Assembly (NCBI GenBank): GCA_020226215.1
Contig: CM035235.1
Coordinates: 8,383,151 to 8,447,150 of the forward strand
Length of the DNA stretch: 64,000 bases
Origin: Sindora glabra
Lineage: Eukaryota; Streptophyta; Magnoliopsida; Fabales; Fabaceae
Direction: 5' to 3'
How positions within the stretch are numbered: the stretch's first letter is position 1; the number at the start of each line of letters is the position of its first letter. Position numbers and translations under genes: made by a program. Positions 50,089-62,560 of this stretch are shown piece after piece. The notes under the pieces are model-generated. The model was not told where the DNA came from. It saw nothing but the letters and a program-made list of their open reading frames with translations, and searched no databases.

Positions 50089-50689
50089 GCTACTATCAAC
50101 CATGATAACGTACCAATTTGAATGTACCCAAGTAATAATTGAGAAGCAGAGAAAAGGTTTCAACACATTGCTCCAATGAATTTTTCACATGTCACATAAA
50201 ATGTCTATACAGCTATTAATTTACAATGTCTATGCAGAGTTGCTATCTAAAGTCTAATTCACCAAGAAAGCACTAAGAAGAGTACCACCTTTGGATATAC
50301 TAGAAGAATAAAGCAGGGAAAATTGTCCAAATTCCCTGAAAAATTAAACGTCGCGAGTTGGATTTACATACTTAAATCACATATGAATTTCATTGTTCAA
50401 TATCAGACAGTTTTTTACCATTACATTTGCAACAGTAGCAAGTGCAAAGATAGGGCTCTCCCTAAAAAGAAAACTAAATCCATGCTGTCCTTGCAAGAAT
50501 CAGAAAAGACAGTTTGTCAGTTATTACATTGAAAACTGGCCTTTTTCTCTTAAGTTAATAATCATATGAGGATGTCAGGATAGAGTGAATAACCATGAGA
50601 AATATCTTCAAGCCTACTTCCATTCATATTTGGTAAGTTATAAGATGTTTTCGATATCATAGTTAGATGGATACTCAAATTTGGTAAGT

Positions 50690-53290
50690 AATAAGATTTT
50701 TTTGATACCATAGTTAAATGGATATTAAAATTTAAAAAGTGATTTTTATTTATCAATGTAAAAGAGACAAATAATACTAAAACTCTTAATACGGGGATAA
50801 AAAAAATATTTCTCATGAATATAAGTCACTTAAGGTAAAGAAAATTATATTAATTGCATGAATGGAATAAAATTACAGAGAGTTTGCCTTTTCTTTTCTT
50901 TTGTTGGGTTCTCTCTCTCTACAATTTGTGTGTGTGTGTGTGAGGTGGGGGGGGGGGCTTTCCTTTGTGCCGTTCCTTTGTCCAAAAACTTTCGAAACCT
51001 TTGTTGTGTGCGCGCGCGCCTGCTCTTTGTCCAAAAACCTTTGTTGCGTTCTCTCTCTCTTGTGTGTGTTTCCTCTGTCCAAAAACCCCTGAAGATAGAT
51101 CAGGATAAGAAATTAATTAGAAGAATCAAAAGAACAACTTCTCTTGCTTATTCTAGACGGCGCATCTAGATTTTTCCCAATAATCAAGAGTGATTAAAAC
51201 ATTATTTCGGTTACTAAAGAAGCAAATTTTTTTTAATTTGGTCCTTATTTAGTTTTATTTTCTAATTTGATTTTTAAAATATTTAATTTGATTCAATTAA
51301 ATTTTTTTAATCATCTAACATTAATATTTTTCAACAAAATTGAAAACATAAAAACTTAAAATCTTATGCGACACCATCCAATACTTATTTCGCACTCTTT
51401 GTATTTCGTATTAATTATATAATTTTAACTTAAGAATAAAAATAGGTAGCAATCACTTCAATTATATCATTTCTTATCATTTATTATAATATTGTATTGA
51501 TTTAATTATTAAGATACTTACTCTTATGTATGTCATATTTAGTATCCATGCAAACATTAAATGGCTTCAAGTTAAATTTTGGACTTTTATATTATTATTT
51601 TAGTAAATATATTGTGAGGTATATGAAGAGGATTTAATTAAAAAAAATTCAATTTATTAAAGATTAAATTAAAAATAAAAACTAAATTGACAAAATTCAC
51701 ATTTGCAAGGGAGCAAAATAATATTTTAGTCCCATGAGAATTCTTTTGCAAGGCCTTAACTTTTTGACATGGAATTGATTTAAATGAACACATTCGCAAA
51801 GATGCATGAGAATTCCAAATCATAAAAAAAGAAAATAAAAAACACGCGATTCATGGAAATCTTAATCATCATTAAGATGGATAGCATTGATGTGGCTCAG
51901 CAATTTTATCCGGAACGCAATGTACATTATATTAACATATATTTAAATAAAAAAATTATTGTTCTTCTCGTAAATGTTACATCTTTCCCAATAAAACCAT
52001 GTTTACCTGATTGACAAACGTGAATAAACGACCACAACAGACCCCCCCAAAAAAAACATTCAGAAGATATATCTTGCATTTAAACAATATCGTGTCATCT
52101 GTAAGTGAATCAAAGTGATTCTAATTGCAAATTGGCTGTTCTCGAAAAACACAAATGGGCAAAATCAGAAACATGGATGAGCATTGTTTATCATTTCTGA
52201 TAATTTTAATGAAATAATTCCCACTAGAATATATAAAATAGTAAGATATTATATTTCAAAATAAAATATTGAAATATGTTTGAAATGTCAGCAGCATCAA
52301 TTTTTACAATTAATATTGAATACTAACAATAACTCCTTTAATGAGTCTTAGTTATTCAAAAATGTGTTTAGGAAAAAATCTTTATCCAACACAAATAGAT
52401 TGTGTTCAAATCAACTTAGAGTTTAAGAATAACTATCTTCTTTATATTATGTAATAATTTCGACCTAATTAAATAATCACATAATTTGGGTCAAAACTGT
52501 TTATATTATAATTAGATTATTGAATTAAAATTAAAAATAAATTAAGCCTAACATTCTCAGGATTTTTGCTTATAAAATGTTTAAACCTGAAAACTATCCA
52601 CTATCAAACAAAATCATTACTGCTCTATCAGTAAATTCAGTTCCTAACCAAGGTACCTGCTACAAGAGCTCGAGTTTCTTACTCCAAGAGAGACCGCTTA
52701 AGTGCGAAAATATATGATAGTCACCGCAGAGGTTTTAACTAGGAAAATATTTTAAGGGTCAACGAAATATATATGTGTTATGAACAAAGCATTTTACACT
52801 TAAAATAAAACTAAAAAAATACTAAGTTATATATTAAAAAATGAAAATTAATTTATTTTAATATTATATATATTTTATTCATCTATAGATCGCATAAATA
52901 TATTTCAGAAGTGCCAAATTGAGTATTTGTAAATATATGTAATTACCCAATTTAAAATTTTTAAAATAAGTATATAAGTCAAAATTTAAAAAATAAACAA
53001 CATAATAAATTAGTTTAAATTTAGTTAAAGAAATTACTTTTGAATGATAGAGTCATTAACAATGAATTTGTTGCTTTTTTTTGTAATGATAGGAGGGATA
53101 ACCCTCCATTATCTAATTTGATAGTTTAATTTAAATATAAAGATAACTCATCTTTCATTTATTTTAGTACATTTGGAGATGCTGTGATTCTTGTTGAAGG
53201 ACTTGACTTCTTTAATATCTTTAATTTCACATGTTAACAAGTCCTTTGATGAGACTTCTTCTATACATAAGACTTATAGTTAAATGGATA
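50690..53290. repeat. R module, first copy in unit 2
   Basis: Longer than the first copy in unit 1 because it retains the 3' portion (52735-53280) equivalent to 29266-29900. A GT run, a G run of about 11 (50947-50957) and alternating GTGTGCGCGCGCGCC (51006-51020) lie near its start. The overlapping frames at 50858-51169 and 50873-51092 are low-complexity artefacts. Confidence 0.55.
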
Positions 53291-54900
53291 TTAAAATTTA
53301 AAAAATAGTTTTTTTATTTGTCAAAGTACTAGAGACAATAATATTAAAACTCTTAATATTGGATAAAAAATATTTTCCATGAGTATAAGTGTAAGTATGT
53401 GTGCACGCATGTGTGTTGGGTGGGGGGCTTTCCTTTGTCCAAAAACCAAAAACCATGAGTATAAGTGTGTGTGTGTTGGTTGGGTGGGGGCTTTCCTTGA
53501 TCCAAAAACCAAAAAGCCTAGAAGATAGATGAAAAAAAACCCATGAAGATAGATCAGGATAAGAAATTAGAAGAATCTAAAGAACAACTTGTGTGTGTGT
53601 GTGGCTTTCCTTTGTCCAAAAACCCATGAAGATAGATCAGGATAAGAAATTAGAAGAATCTAAAGAACAACTTGTGTGTGTGTGTGGCTTTCCTTTGTCC
53701 AAAAACCCATGAAGATAGATCAGGATAAGAAATTAGAAGAATCTAAAGAACAACTTGTGTGTGTGTGTGTGTGGCTTTCCTTTGTCCAAAAACCCATGAA
53801 GATAGATCAGGATACGAAATTAGAAGAATCCAAAGAACAACTAGTCTTGCTTACTGTGGACTCAACATCTAGATTTTGCCAATAACCAAGAGTGACTGGA
53901 ACATTATTTTGGTTAATAAACAAGCAAGTTTTTTTAACCTGGTCCTTATTTGAATTTTATTTTCAATTTGATTTTTGAAAGATTTAATTTGATTCAATTA
54001 AAATTTTCTTATAATCTAACATTAATATTTTCAACAAAATTGAAAACATAAGAACTTAAAACCTTATGCGACACCATCCAATACTTATTTATCTCTCTTT
54101 ATATTTTGTATCAACTATATAATTTTAATTTAAGAATAAAAGCACATAATACTCACTTTAATTATATCATTTCTTATCATTTATTATAATATTGCATTGA
54201 TTCAATTATTAAGATACTTATTCTTATGCAAGTAATATTTAGTATCCATGCAAACATTAAATGGCTTCAAATTAAACTTTGAACTTTCATATTATTATTT
54301 TAGTAAATATAGTGTGAGGTATATGAAGAGAATTTAATTAAGAAAAAATGAATTTATTAAAGGCTAAATTAAAAATAAAAATTAAATTGACAAAATTTAC
54401 ATCTGCAGGGGACCAAAATAATATTTTAGTTATTGAAATATGTGTTTAGGGAAAAGTCTTTATCCAACACAAATGGACTGTGTTCAAATCAACTTAGAGT
54501 TCCTCTTTATAACATGTAATAATTTAGATCTAATTAAATAATCACTTTAATTTGGTCAAAACTATTTATATTTTAATTAAATTATTGAATAAAAAATTCA
54601 AAAAAAAAAATTAAGCCCAACGTTCTCAGGATTCGTGATTACAAAATGTTTAAACCTGAAAACAGCCCACTATCAAACAATATCATTACTGCACTATCAA
54701 ATAAATTCAGTGCCTAACTAGGTCCCTTGCTACAGAAGCCCTTGGGCTTCTTACTCCAAGAGAGACCCCTCAGCTGCGAAATATATGAAAGTCAACGAAG
54801 GGGTGTAACTAGAAAAATTTTTTAGGGGCCAAACAAATATATATGTGTTATCAGCAAAACATTTTACTCTTAAAATAAAACTAAAAAAATATTAAGTTAT
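53291..54900. repeat. R module, second copy in unit 2
   Basis: Begins with AAATGGATATTAAAATTTAA as at 26393, runs through the minisatellite, then repeats the R landmarks at 53790-54780 and ends at the GGGGTGTAACTAGAAAAA block. Confidence 0.55.
53537..53815. repeat. 83-87 bp minisatellite, four copies
   Basis: CCATGAAGATAGATCAGGAT starts at 53541, 53624, 53707 and 53794. Each unit runs through AGAAATTAGAAGAATC, AAAGAACAACTT, a (GT)n and GGCTTTCCTTTGTCC. Copies 1-3 are almost identical, so the amplification is recent. Unit 1 has single copies only. The frame at 53676-53885 simply reads through it. Confidence 0.9.
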
Positions 54901-55459
54901 ATATTAAGAATTAAAATTAAAATCAAGGGCTACCTACTTTTCCTATTCATTGTAAGAATGACACAAATTTGTGTAAAGGCACCATATCAAGGAATTATGA
55001 GTAGACTACAATTCCAAATGTATATTTTCATTTCTAGTGCATATTTATAGTAAATAAAAATTTTATTGTTTACTGAAAATTATAATATTTTTGGTGCATA
55101 TGTTGATGTGATAATATGAAAATAAATAATATTACAGAATATATATTTGTAATAGATTGCATCCTTTCTCATTTGTTTCTCATTTATATTCTATCTATTG
55201 TTATTTTTATTTGTTTAATTGTATAAGAAAAATATTATAATACTTTTTTTAATTTTATGGATTTCAGTTAGAACAAATTCACTTAAAAAATTGACTTGTT
55301 GAAAAAAAGATGTTGATGTTTTTATGAAATTTATACTTAAGTTACAAAATTGTTACTTCAAAGAGTATGGAAAATTTTCACCAAACAAAAGATATTGATT
55401 TTTTAATTAACTAATATTAAAGTATTATAATATCAATTTTTATTTAATAACTAATGTTA
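54901..55459. other. AT-rich spacer, no gene
   Basis: Collinear with 30085-30640 in unit 1. Confidence 0.4.
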
Positions 55460-56590
55460 AACATTTTTTAATAGGATGACGTGTCTTATTATAGGTAATG
55501 GTATTTTTAGACTTAATTAATATCTAATATTCTACATGGTTTGCTTGAGTTACCTTTTAGATGTCAATGTTTTAGTAACTAAGATGGAAACTTCTATCTC
55601 CTGACACAACTTGAAAATAAAAAAGAATAACACTTTGAGCAAGTTGAATACGAAAAGAGTGAAAAACTAATGCTATTTGTAAAATTTATCCCAAAGCTTT
55701 TTCATCCCTAAAATGATTTCCATCCAATGATATATGCCCACCTTCCAACTTTGAGTGATTCTCTATGATTTTGCATTTATGGTAAACCATTATTTTGAAG
55801 CACTAAAACTTTGTTAGCCCATTATTAGATATGCAAAGTTTAGTACTCCCTAAAGAAACATAAAATATAAATGTAACAATTTGTTTAATTTTTGTATTTG
55901 TTCTTAAAATTTAGTTTTTAATTCCATAATTGATCTTATCTTGTTAGCTATCATTTTAATGCAACTTTTACAAATTTGTACAGATAAAAAATTTAATTTT
56001 ATTTATCTTCTTTGATATTTGATGGTATTATCTATTATTTGTTTATAAGAAAAGTGTAATATCATATATCAAAATTTTAATGAGTACTTATTGCATTTGA
56101 AGGTATTATGTTCAAGAGTTCTTTTCAAGGGAGTAAAAATCCCCTATATTAAGCACTAGGTATCATGACAAATTTAATAAAGCCCCCATCTCTAATTGGG
56201 GCATTGGGTATAACTTTTTATCATTTTTAAACTTTTGTTATTCAATTTATTGTTTAAAATTGTTGAAATTGAGATTTTATAGTGTCATAGAAAACTATTA
56301 GTTTATATTTCTAGTTAAGGTATTTTGTACGAAGGAATACTAGATGAAATACTGAAGGATAGAGAGGGAAAAACCTGGGGAAATGCGTAAAGGTTGAGAG
56401 GGGAAAAATATCACATTAGTTATATAAAGAAACTAAAGTAGTATTATGTATATTACATCCTAGTTTTTTGATAAAAAATGGATGTGTAATGTTATTTTTC
56501 ATAATGCTTTGAAAGAAATGACGATAGTTGTTTTCAATATAATAATTAATGTTATTATTATTTTTTACAACGGTTATGGACCCATCATTG
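55460..56590 (-). repeat. SpacerAlpha repeat copy, inverted (unit 2, part B)
   Basis: Orthologous to 30640-31740, with about 60 extra bases near 56165-56205. Confidence 0.6.
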
Positions 56591-56639
56591 AAACTAATGT
56601 ATAATGACGGTCAGTTAGATATTGGTTAAAAATTGATTT

Positions 56640-57030
56640 GTAATCCTCTCAAAATTCACCTTCGATTTCCAATTCTGTAATAGTAAAAATAGTGAAGAAA
56701 TAATTTTCGGAATGTGGTATGAGAATTTTAATTGTGCCTTTACTTTGAGCATGGAGCTATTAGCATAAGGAACTATTAGTGAGTAATAATTTTCATCATA
56801 GGAAAGTCCAAGTTGGAAGTGATTCAAAAGTTGCTTTTGAGGCTATGTTGGGAGCTGTAGTGTGCCCATGGTAGAATATAGTAGTTTTCGAACTAGTTAA
56901 GTTTTTGTTTAAGTCAATTTCCAATGTGTCTTTGCGTGTGGTTTCTTGAACATGTAATGGGATGTTACATGAGGCAACTAAATGGGTTAAGCGTGTAATT
57001 CATATTAGGTCGGGTAGTTTATCTCACATT
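56640..57030 (+). pseudogene. RNase H-like (RVT_3) pseudogene 2, unit 2
   Basis: Orthologous to 31790-32190 and more broken. The E-helix region is shortened (MELLA then a stop and a shift) and the S-D-S strand reads VQVGSDSKVAFEAMLG. The C-terminal block keeps CNGMLHEATKWVKRV, where HEA is closer to the family pattern than the unit 1 copy. Confidence 0.55.
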
Positions 57031-57399
57031 CCTCCTTGATTGTGAATGTTGTACTTTATAATATTGCTCATCTTTACTATTAATAAAATTTCATTTTAGT
57101 AGTAAAAAAAATTTTAACTAATAATAATACCAACAATTATTCAGTTTAGGAGAAGCATGCTAAGTCATAAGACATTTCATATTTAATAAAAGGATTTAAG
57201 TTCGATCATTGGAAATATTTTTATTAGAAGAAGTTTATTAATTACTGTCTAAATAAAAATTAATTTCATCCATGATAAGAAAAAGATATGAACAATGGTG
57301 AAGCTAAAAGCCTGAAAGATAAATTTTAGAGGAGATGAGATATAATTCATTAAAGATTTTAATATTTTTTTTAAAAGATTTGTAGGATTATACATGATT

Positions 57400-57663
57400 T
57401 TAAAAAAAAAAATCTCCAAATCCCCAAAGATTTGTAGGATTATACATGATGAGGTTTACTGTAACTATCGGACTCCACTCAAAATATAACTTAACAATAT
57501 AATTTTTTATTAAAAAAGACCCACACACACAAAATGATGCACCGCACCAACCCATCAATTGGATTGCCATTATAACGGTAGGTTTACTGTAACTATCGGA
57601 CTCCACTCTTGTGCTTATCATTGATTGTTCATTCGGATGCGTTTTATCGTTGTATCGTGCCAT
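57400..57663 (-). other. Coding-like block of unknown identity, unit 2
   Basis: An 87-codon frame whose first half (RYNDKTHPNEQSM, RVESDSYSKPT, MAIQLMGWCGA) matches the unit 1 block at 32770-32930. The C-terminal half is AT-rich read-through. A 29-bp segment (AGGTTTACTGTAACTATCGG and on) occurs twice here, at 57452-57480 and 57580-57608. The family is not recognised. Confidence 0.25.
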
Positions 57664-58368
57664 AGAGTAATCGTAATCATTTTTGTATAGAAATTATGTA
57701 AAAAATTTTTGGATAGAGCCCCGTTTGTTGGAATAAAAATAATAATACAATTATTTAAAATTAATTATATTTATCACATCATATATTTATTTTATTTATT
57801 TGTATTAAATTAATATATGCTGTTCAATAAACTAAAAGAAGAAAAATAAATTTTCAAAAAATAATAAATTATATATAATTTATGAAACTATCGAAGAGAC
57901 TTTTTAGTAAAATAATACAATAAATGTCTCTAAAAGTGAACTAACTTATTAAAAAAATAAATTATTAATTAATTTTTTATTACGTCAAATACGTTAGGAT
58001 GTTATATAATGATTTGAGTTATAAAGTAGAGAATTCACTATCATTCTTCCTTAAAAAAATATTGATATAACTTATAAAATTTTTATATAAAAATAAAATT
58101 ATAATTTTTATATAATTCTCAAATATTTTTATATTGCAGACATAATTATTATATTGTAATTTTTTATGATAAAGTTGCATTTTTCATGTAAAAATTGTAC
58201 TTTTTTTAATAAAATTATCTGGCTTCATTTGTGCAGTATGAAAAATAAAACTTAACCTGGTAAACATTTAACCATTGCTTATTTATGTAGAAAAAGGTTG
58301 AAAGGAAATTAGTGGAAGTAGTAAAATAAAATAAAATTTCCCTTTACTGTTGCTTGGTTCTAAGTAAC
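57664..58368. other. AT-rich spacer, no gene
   Basis: Collinear with 32930-33626. Confidence 0.4.
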
Positions 58369-58378
58369 AAAGAGTTAA

Positions 58379-58683
58379 GTCATTGCAAGTTAGTTCAATT
58401 GATTATGAGGATTTGAATAAAATCTTTGTAATCTCTCTTGATCATAGGTTTGAATTTCCCTCAATGTTAGTCATTCTACTTGGTGAACAACTATCTTCCA
58501 GAAGATCTCCTAGTGCTCAAAGATTAGTTAAAATGTTGTCTTTTAGTCTAATTGAGTCCAATTGAATTTATCAGTAACCTCTAAGCAGGTCTCCACTGGC
58601 AATTCTAGCATGTCATTGGCATCCTTGTCAATCAGATTTGGATAATATCTCCTCCTTATCATTCTTAGTTAAAAAAAGATAGA
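58379..58683 (+). mobile_element. tRNA-derived SINE, unit 2
   Basis: Orthologous to 33637-33944. The upstream target copy AAAGAGTTAA (58369-58378) is intact and the downstream copy is decayed (AAAGAATAAA). A- and B-box-like motifs (TTAGTTCAATTGA and AGGTTTGAATTTCC) are retained, the B box slightly closer to consensus than in unit 1. The 60-codon frame inside is not a gene. Confidence 0.7.
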
Positions 58684-58693
58684 AAAGAATAAA

Positions 58694-59365
58694 TTAGAAA
58701 AGAAAAGAGGTTAGAAAAAATAGGTATGGAGCCCCCATTTTTATGTCCATGGAAAACTTTGATAGAAAAAGAATGGGAACTAATTTAATTCAAAATTGCC
58801 CTCATCCCTTTTTTATTAACTTATTTCAACAAAATTACGTTTGAGATTAAAACTCTCATTTAGCAAAATTTTATGTTCTTTTCATTTATTTTCATTTAAA
58901 TAAATAAAGAAAAATTATGTTTATTTTGTTATTTTGTTCTCATTTAAAAAAAAATTATTATAATCTTTTTATTCTCATTTTTTATTTTTTTTCCTTTCTG
59001 TATCCAAGCAAAGGTTATTTTTTAGGAAACGATAACCTACTGAACTGAAGATCAAATTGCATTTAATGGGAGAGTCCAAGCCCCAAGTTCTATTTCGATG
59101 GTCCCATAAAATAATGATTAAACTAAAAAAATAGTAAATAAAAAAATTATAATATTCATGACCATTTTATCGCTGTTATTATAGTCTTTCTTTTTTAATC
59201 TGGTTCTCCTTTTTGGTCAGTTGAGATCAATCCAAAAATTTTAACTTAAGCAGAGCAATATACATAATAAAAAAAGTAAAAATTTAACCATTAGAATAAT
59301 AAATAAAACATTTTCATATGTCCAATAGTGTGTAATAAATGAAATTTCAAATGTTTTAAGCCACA

Positions 59366-59401
<36 letters not shown>

Positions 59402-61090
59402 ACATTCTTACATAGAGGTCAGTAACATTAAATTTTTTTAAATAAAACAAAACATCATCTTAATTTCAAAAAGTAAAAATTAAGTGCATTTAAATAATTT
59501 TAATGAGAAATTTTAAAATTGAAATACTTAACTGAATCTACTCATTTTTTCATATTTTCACAATAAATACACTCATTAATTTTAAAAAAAAAATTGTGAT
59601 GATAAGTTGACTTTAATATCATTTATAATTTTATTATTATTAAATTATAGTATAATGTTAATTTAAAGAGTAAAAATTACTAACTTTCATAAAATTTGGA
59701 AGTGATAAAAAATTGAATAATTTAACAGAAAAAATAAATTTAAATACTTAAATCAATCACAATCATTCTTTCTCATCACCATCACTGATAATTTCTCCAA
59801 TTATTGAGCATTTTGAGCGCTTCTCCCTTTTTCAATTTCTCACTTTTTAATCATTAACTCAATCATATGATTAACATTCATTAAAATTTTCACTTTTTAA
59901 TCTTTATCTGTTTGATTGTAATCATAAAGAAATTGAAATCCAATTTAATTGTGAATAAATTCATAATGAAATGTTGCATTTTTTTAATTATAAACGTTGG
60001 GTTACCCATTTAAAAGCGTGAAGCTCATTTTAGAAGTGGCTTGATTAGTGGAAACATTATGAGAAATGTAACTTTTGGAGAGAAAGAAATCCTTCAGTTA
60101 TTTAGTTGGCTACTAATTGTTAAAATAAAGAAAGTAAAACTTGCCATAATCTATAAAAAGTTGCTTATTTACAATTTGTGGTAAGAAGAACTTCTTATTT
60201 TACTTATAAATAGAAATATAAAACTATCTTAGCTTAATTTATCAAATGACGGCTCATCTCTTAAAAATTATAATAAATATTTACTAATGATTATTAATTA
60301 TAAAATATTAATATACTTATTCAAATATAATTATTTTATTAAGTATATAATAAATAGAATAAGCATTATATAAAATTATAGAAAACAAAAAATTAAATAT
60401 TATATCATTAACATAAATTATAGATATAATCATAAATATTACTATAATAATAGAAATTTAGTTCTAAATATAATTATATTTATTTAACTCTCATATTGTT
60501 TATTATTTTACATTTATTAAGTTTATCATTTATTGTTTTTAATATTCAATTATACCAATTAAAAATAGATATTTTTTTACTTTATATAAATTTGATTATA
60601 TTAAATACTTAATTAATATTTTTCTTTTTATTCTATTTTAATTATCTTAAGATAATTTAATATACAAACACATATAAGACATCTTATTTTTTTTTAAATC
60701 TATTCTACATTTTTATAGTATATTAAAAATAAAAACCCAAAATTTAGAAAAATTATAATGGAAAGAGATTGGAAATAAGATTAAAAATAATTAAAATATT
60801 TCAGTACCGCTCATTTTTCATATTTCAATTTTAAAAGATTTATTAGTTATTTTGATAATACATTCTAGAAAATTCAGAGAAAAGTATCAATCAAAAAAAT
60901 TTTCAAAATTTTCAAAACATTTACTAGAGAATTTATTTTCTAAAAAATTTAACTTCTTAAGAAAAGTAATTTTGTGCAAATTAAACCACTCCAAGATTTT
61001 ATAATTGGATAAGAATATTATAGATGAAGTGTATTCAAATTTTTTTCAGGTCCATGCAATTAGTGTACACACTTCAATAATGCAAGCAGA
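58694..61090. other. AT-rich upstream region of UGT 2
   Basis: Collinear with 33955-36380. It contains a (TA)n tract at 59368-59399 where unit 1 has only a short TATATA. No gene. Confidence 0.5.
59368..59399. repeat. (TA)n microsatellite
   Basis: Sixteen TA repeats in the far upstream region of UGT 2. Much shorter in unit 1 (about 34635). Confidence 0.9.
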
Positions 61091-61099
61091 TTGTGCCAC

Positions 61100-61141
61100 G
61101 CCGCCCGCCTACCATTCCTCGCGAGAAAAGTAGAAGTCAAC
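61100..61141 (+). promoter_or_regulatory. Proximal promoter motifs of UGT 2
   Basis: GCCGCC at 61100-61105 and GTCAACGG at about 61136-61143, matching the unit 1 motifs. They straddle the left edge of the near-identical tract. Confidence 0.35.
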
Positions 61142-61152
61142 GGTAGTTTGCA

Positions 61153-61158
61153 TATAAA
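61153..61158 (+). promoter_or_regulatory. TATA box of UGT 2
   Basis: TATAAA, 43 bp before the ATG at 61196, the same spacing as in UGT 1. Confidence 0.65.
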
Positions 61159-61195
61159 CCTAGAAGTATCTGTAGCTTGCAAACCAGTCACGACC

Positions 61196-62560
61196 ATGAC
61201 AGAAATTCTTCCCAAGAAGCTCCACATTGCCGTGTTCCCATGGCTAGCCTTTGGCCACTTACCTCCATTTTTTGAGCTTTCCAAACTCATAGCTCAAAAG
61301 GGTCATCGAATTTCTTTCATTTCAACGCCAAGAAACCTCCGGCGTCTCTCAGAAATCCCTCCAAATCTTCAGTCTCTCATAAGTATGGTTGAAATCCCAC
61401 TGCCCCATGTGGAAAATCTGCCTGAAAATGCAGAGGCTACCACGGACATACCACCCCACGTTGTACCATATCTCAAGAAGGCTTTTGATAGCCTTGAAGA
61501 ACCTTTAGTTAAGTTTTTAGAAAAATCTAGACCAGATTGGATTATATATGACTTTGCACCATACTGGCTGCCACCAATTAGCACTAAGCTTGGCATCACA
61601 GGCATATGGTTCAACATATACAGTGCCTATGGTAATTCATACTGGATTAGTACACTGGTTTTCAAGGAAATATCCACTGAAGTACATCTTAGACCCTTTG
61701 AGGAAAAGATAATATCCGACGATCACATTGAACGAAATGAATCCGGAGTCTCGGATGTTTTCCGAGTCCAAGAAATCCTTCGTGGAGTTGATGTTGTTGC
61801 CATTAGAAGTTGCAGCGAGATTGAAGGTGAGTCTTTGTCATTTCTTGAGAAACTCTGCAACAAACCAGTAATTCCAATTGGTTTATTACCCCCCTCTCTA
61901 AATTTCTCTGAAGATGGAGAGGATGAAAACTGGGGCAAGATTGTTGGGTGGCTTGACAAACAAGAAAAGAATTCAGTGGTTTACGTAGCATTTGGAAGTG
62001 AAGTGATGCTGAGCGAAGAAGAATTCACAGAAATAGCCATGGGATTAGATCTATCTGGTTTGTCCTATTTTTGGACACTAAAGAAGCAAAATAGACCTTC
62101 AGGCCGCAGCGAGCCGGCTGACCCGCTTGAATTGTCCGAGCAACCATCGAATGGCCGCGGCTTTGTGTGGATGACATGGGCGCCTCAGCTGAGGATTCTG
62201 GGACACAAATCTATTGGGGGATTCTTGACTCACTGTGGATGGAGTTCAGTGATAGAAAGCCTTCAATTTGGATGTCCACTAATTATGTTACCCTTCCAGA
62301 ATGAACAAGGGTTAGTTGCTAGGCTTATGGACGGTAAAAAGGTGGGAATTATGGTCCCAAGAAATGTGCAAGACGGAATGTTCACAAGGGATTCAGTGGC
62401 TAAGTCACTGAGATCAGTGATATTGGCAGAAGAAGGTAAAGTTTACAGAAATGAAGCTGAGAAGTTGAGCAAGATATTTAGTGACAAAGAGTTACATCTC
62501 AAGTACTTAGATAAGTTTGTTGAGTATATGGAAACCCAAAGGCTCGAGTCTGAGGATTAG
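61196..62560 (+). CDS. UDP-glycosyltransferase, UGT91-like (copy 2)
   Basis: 454 residues, single exon, no frameshift or stop. It has the same catalytic pair (His21, Asp119) and 44-residue PSPG box (W328 to Q371) as copy 1. Differences from copy 1 start at residue 99. They cluster at 145-177 (F145Y, I147N, H149Y, Y150W, K159I, N173I, F174S, L176D, Y177H), at 271-310, and at the donor end of the PSPG box (S369N, D370E). Residues near 145-177 lie in the acceptor-side half and could change substrate preference. D370 is the position next to the terminal Gln that usually contacts the sugar, and Glu is also common there. The longer frame beginning at 61091 uses a TTG and runs through the promoter, so it was not chosen. 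Donor and acceptor unknown. Confidence 0.95.
   Translation: MTEILPKKLHIAVFPWLAFGHLPPFFELSKLIAQKGHRISFISTPRNLRRLSEIPPNLQSLISMVEIPLPHVENLPENAEATTDIPPHVVPYLKKAFDSLEEPLVKFLEKSRPDWIIYDFAPYWLPPISTKLGITGIWFNIYSAYGNSYWISTLVFKEISTEVHLRPFEEKIISDDHIERNESGVSDVFRVQEILRGVDVVAIRSCSEIEGESLSFLEKLCNKPVIPIGLLPPSLNFSEDGEDENWGKIVGWLDKQEKNSVVYVAFGSEVMLSEEEFTEIAMGLDLSGLSYFWTLKKQNRPSGRSEPADPLELSEQPSNGRGFVWMTWAPQLRILGHKSIGGFLTHCGWSSVIESLQFGCPLIMLPFQNEQGLVARLMDGKKVGIMVPRNVQDGMFTRDSVAKSLRSVILAEEGKVYRNEAEKLSKIFSDKELHLKYLDKFVEYMETQRLESED

Noticed and set aside
50858..51169. 103-codon frame and its two overlapping neighbours
   Set aside because: Low-complexity read-through of GT, G and CG tracts. The corresponding sequence in unit 1 is not open in the same way.
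53537..53815. Direct repeats considered as a CRISPR-like array
   Set aside because: The units are continuous without unique spacers and the genome is a plant. It is a minisatellite.
61091..61195. Longer UGT 2 frame of 489 codons
   Set aside because: It begins at TTG and reads through the promoter. The aligned position in unit 1 has no equivalent start.
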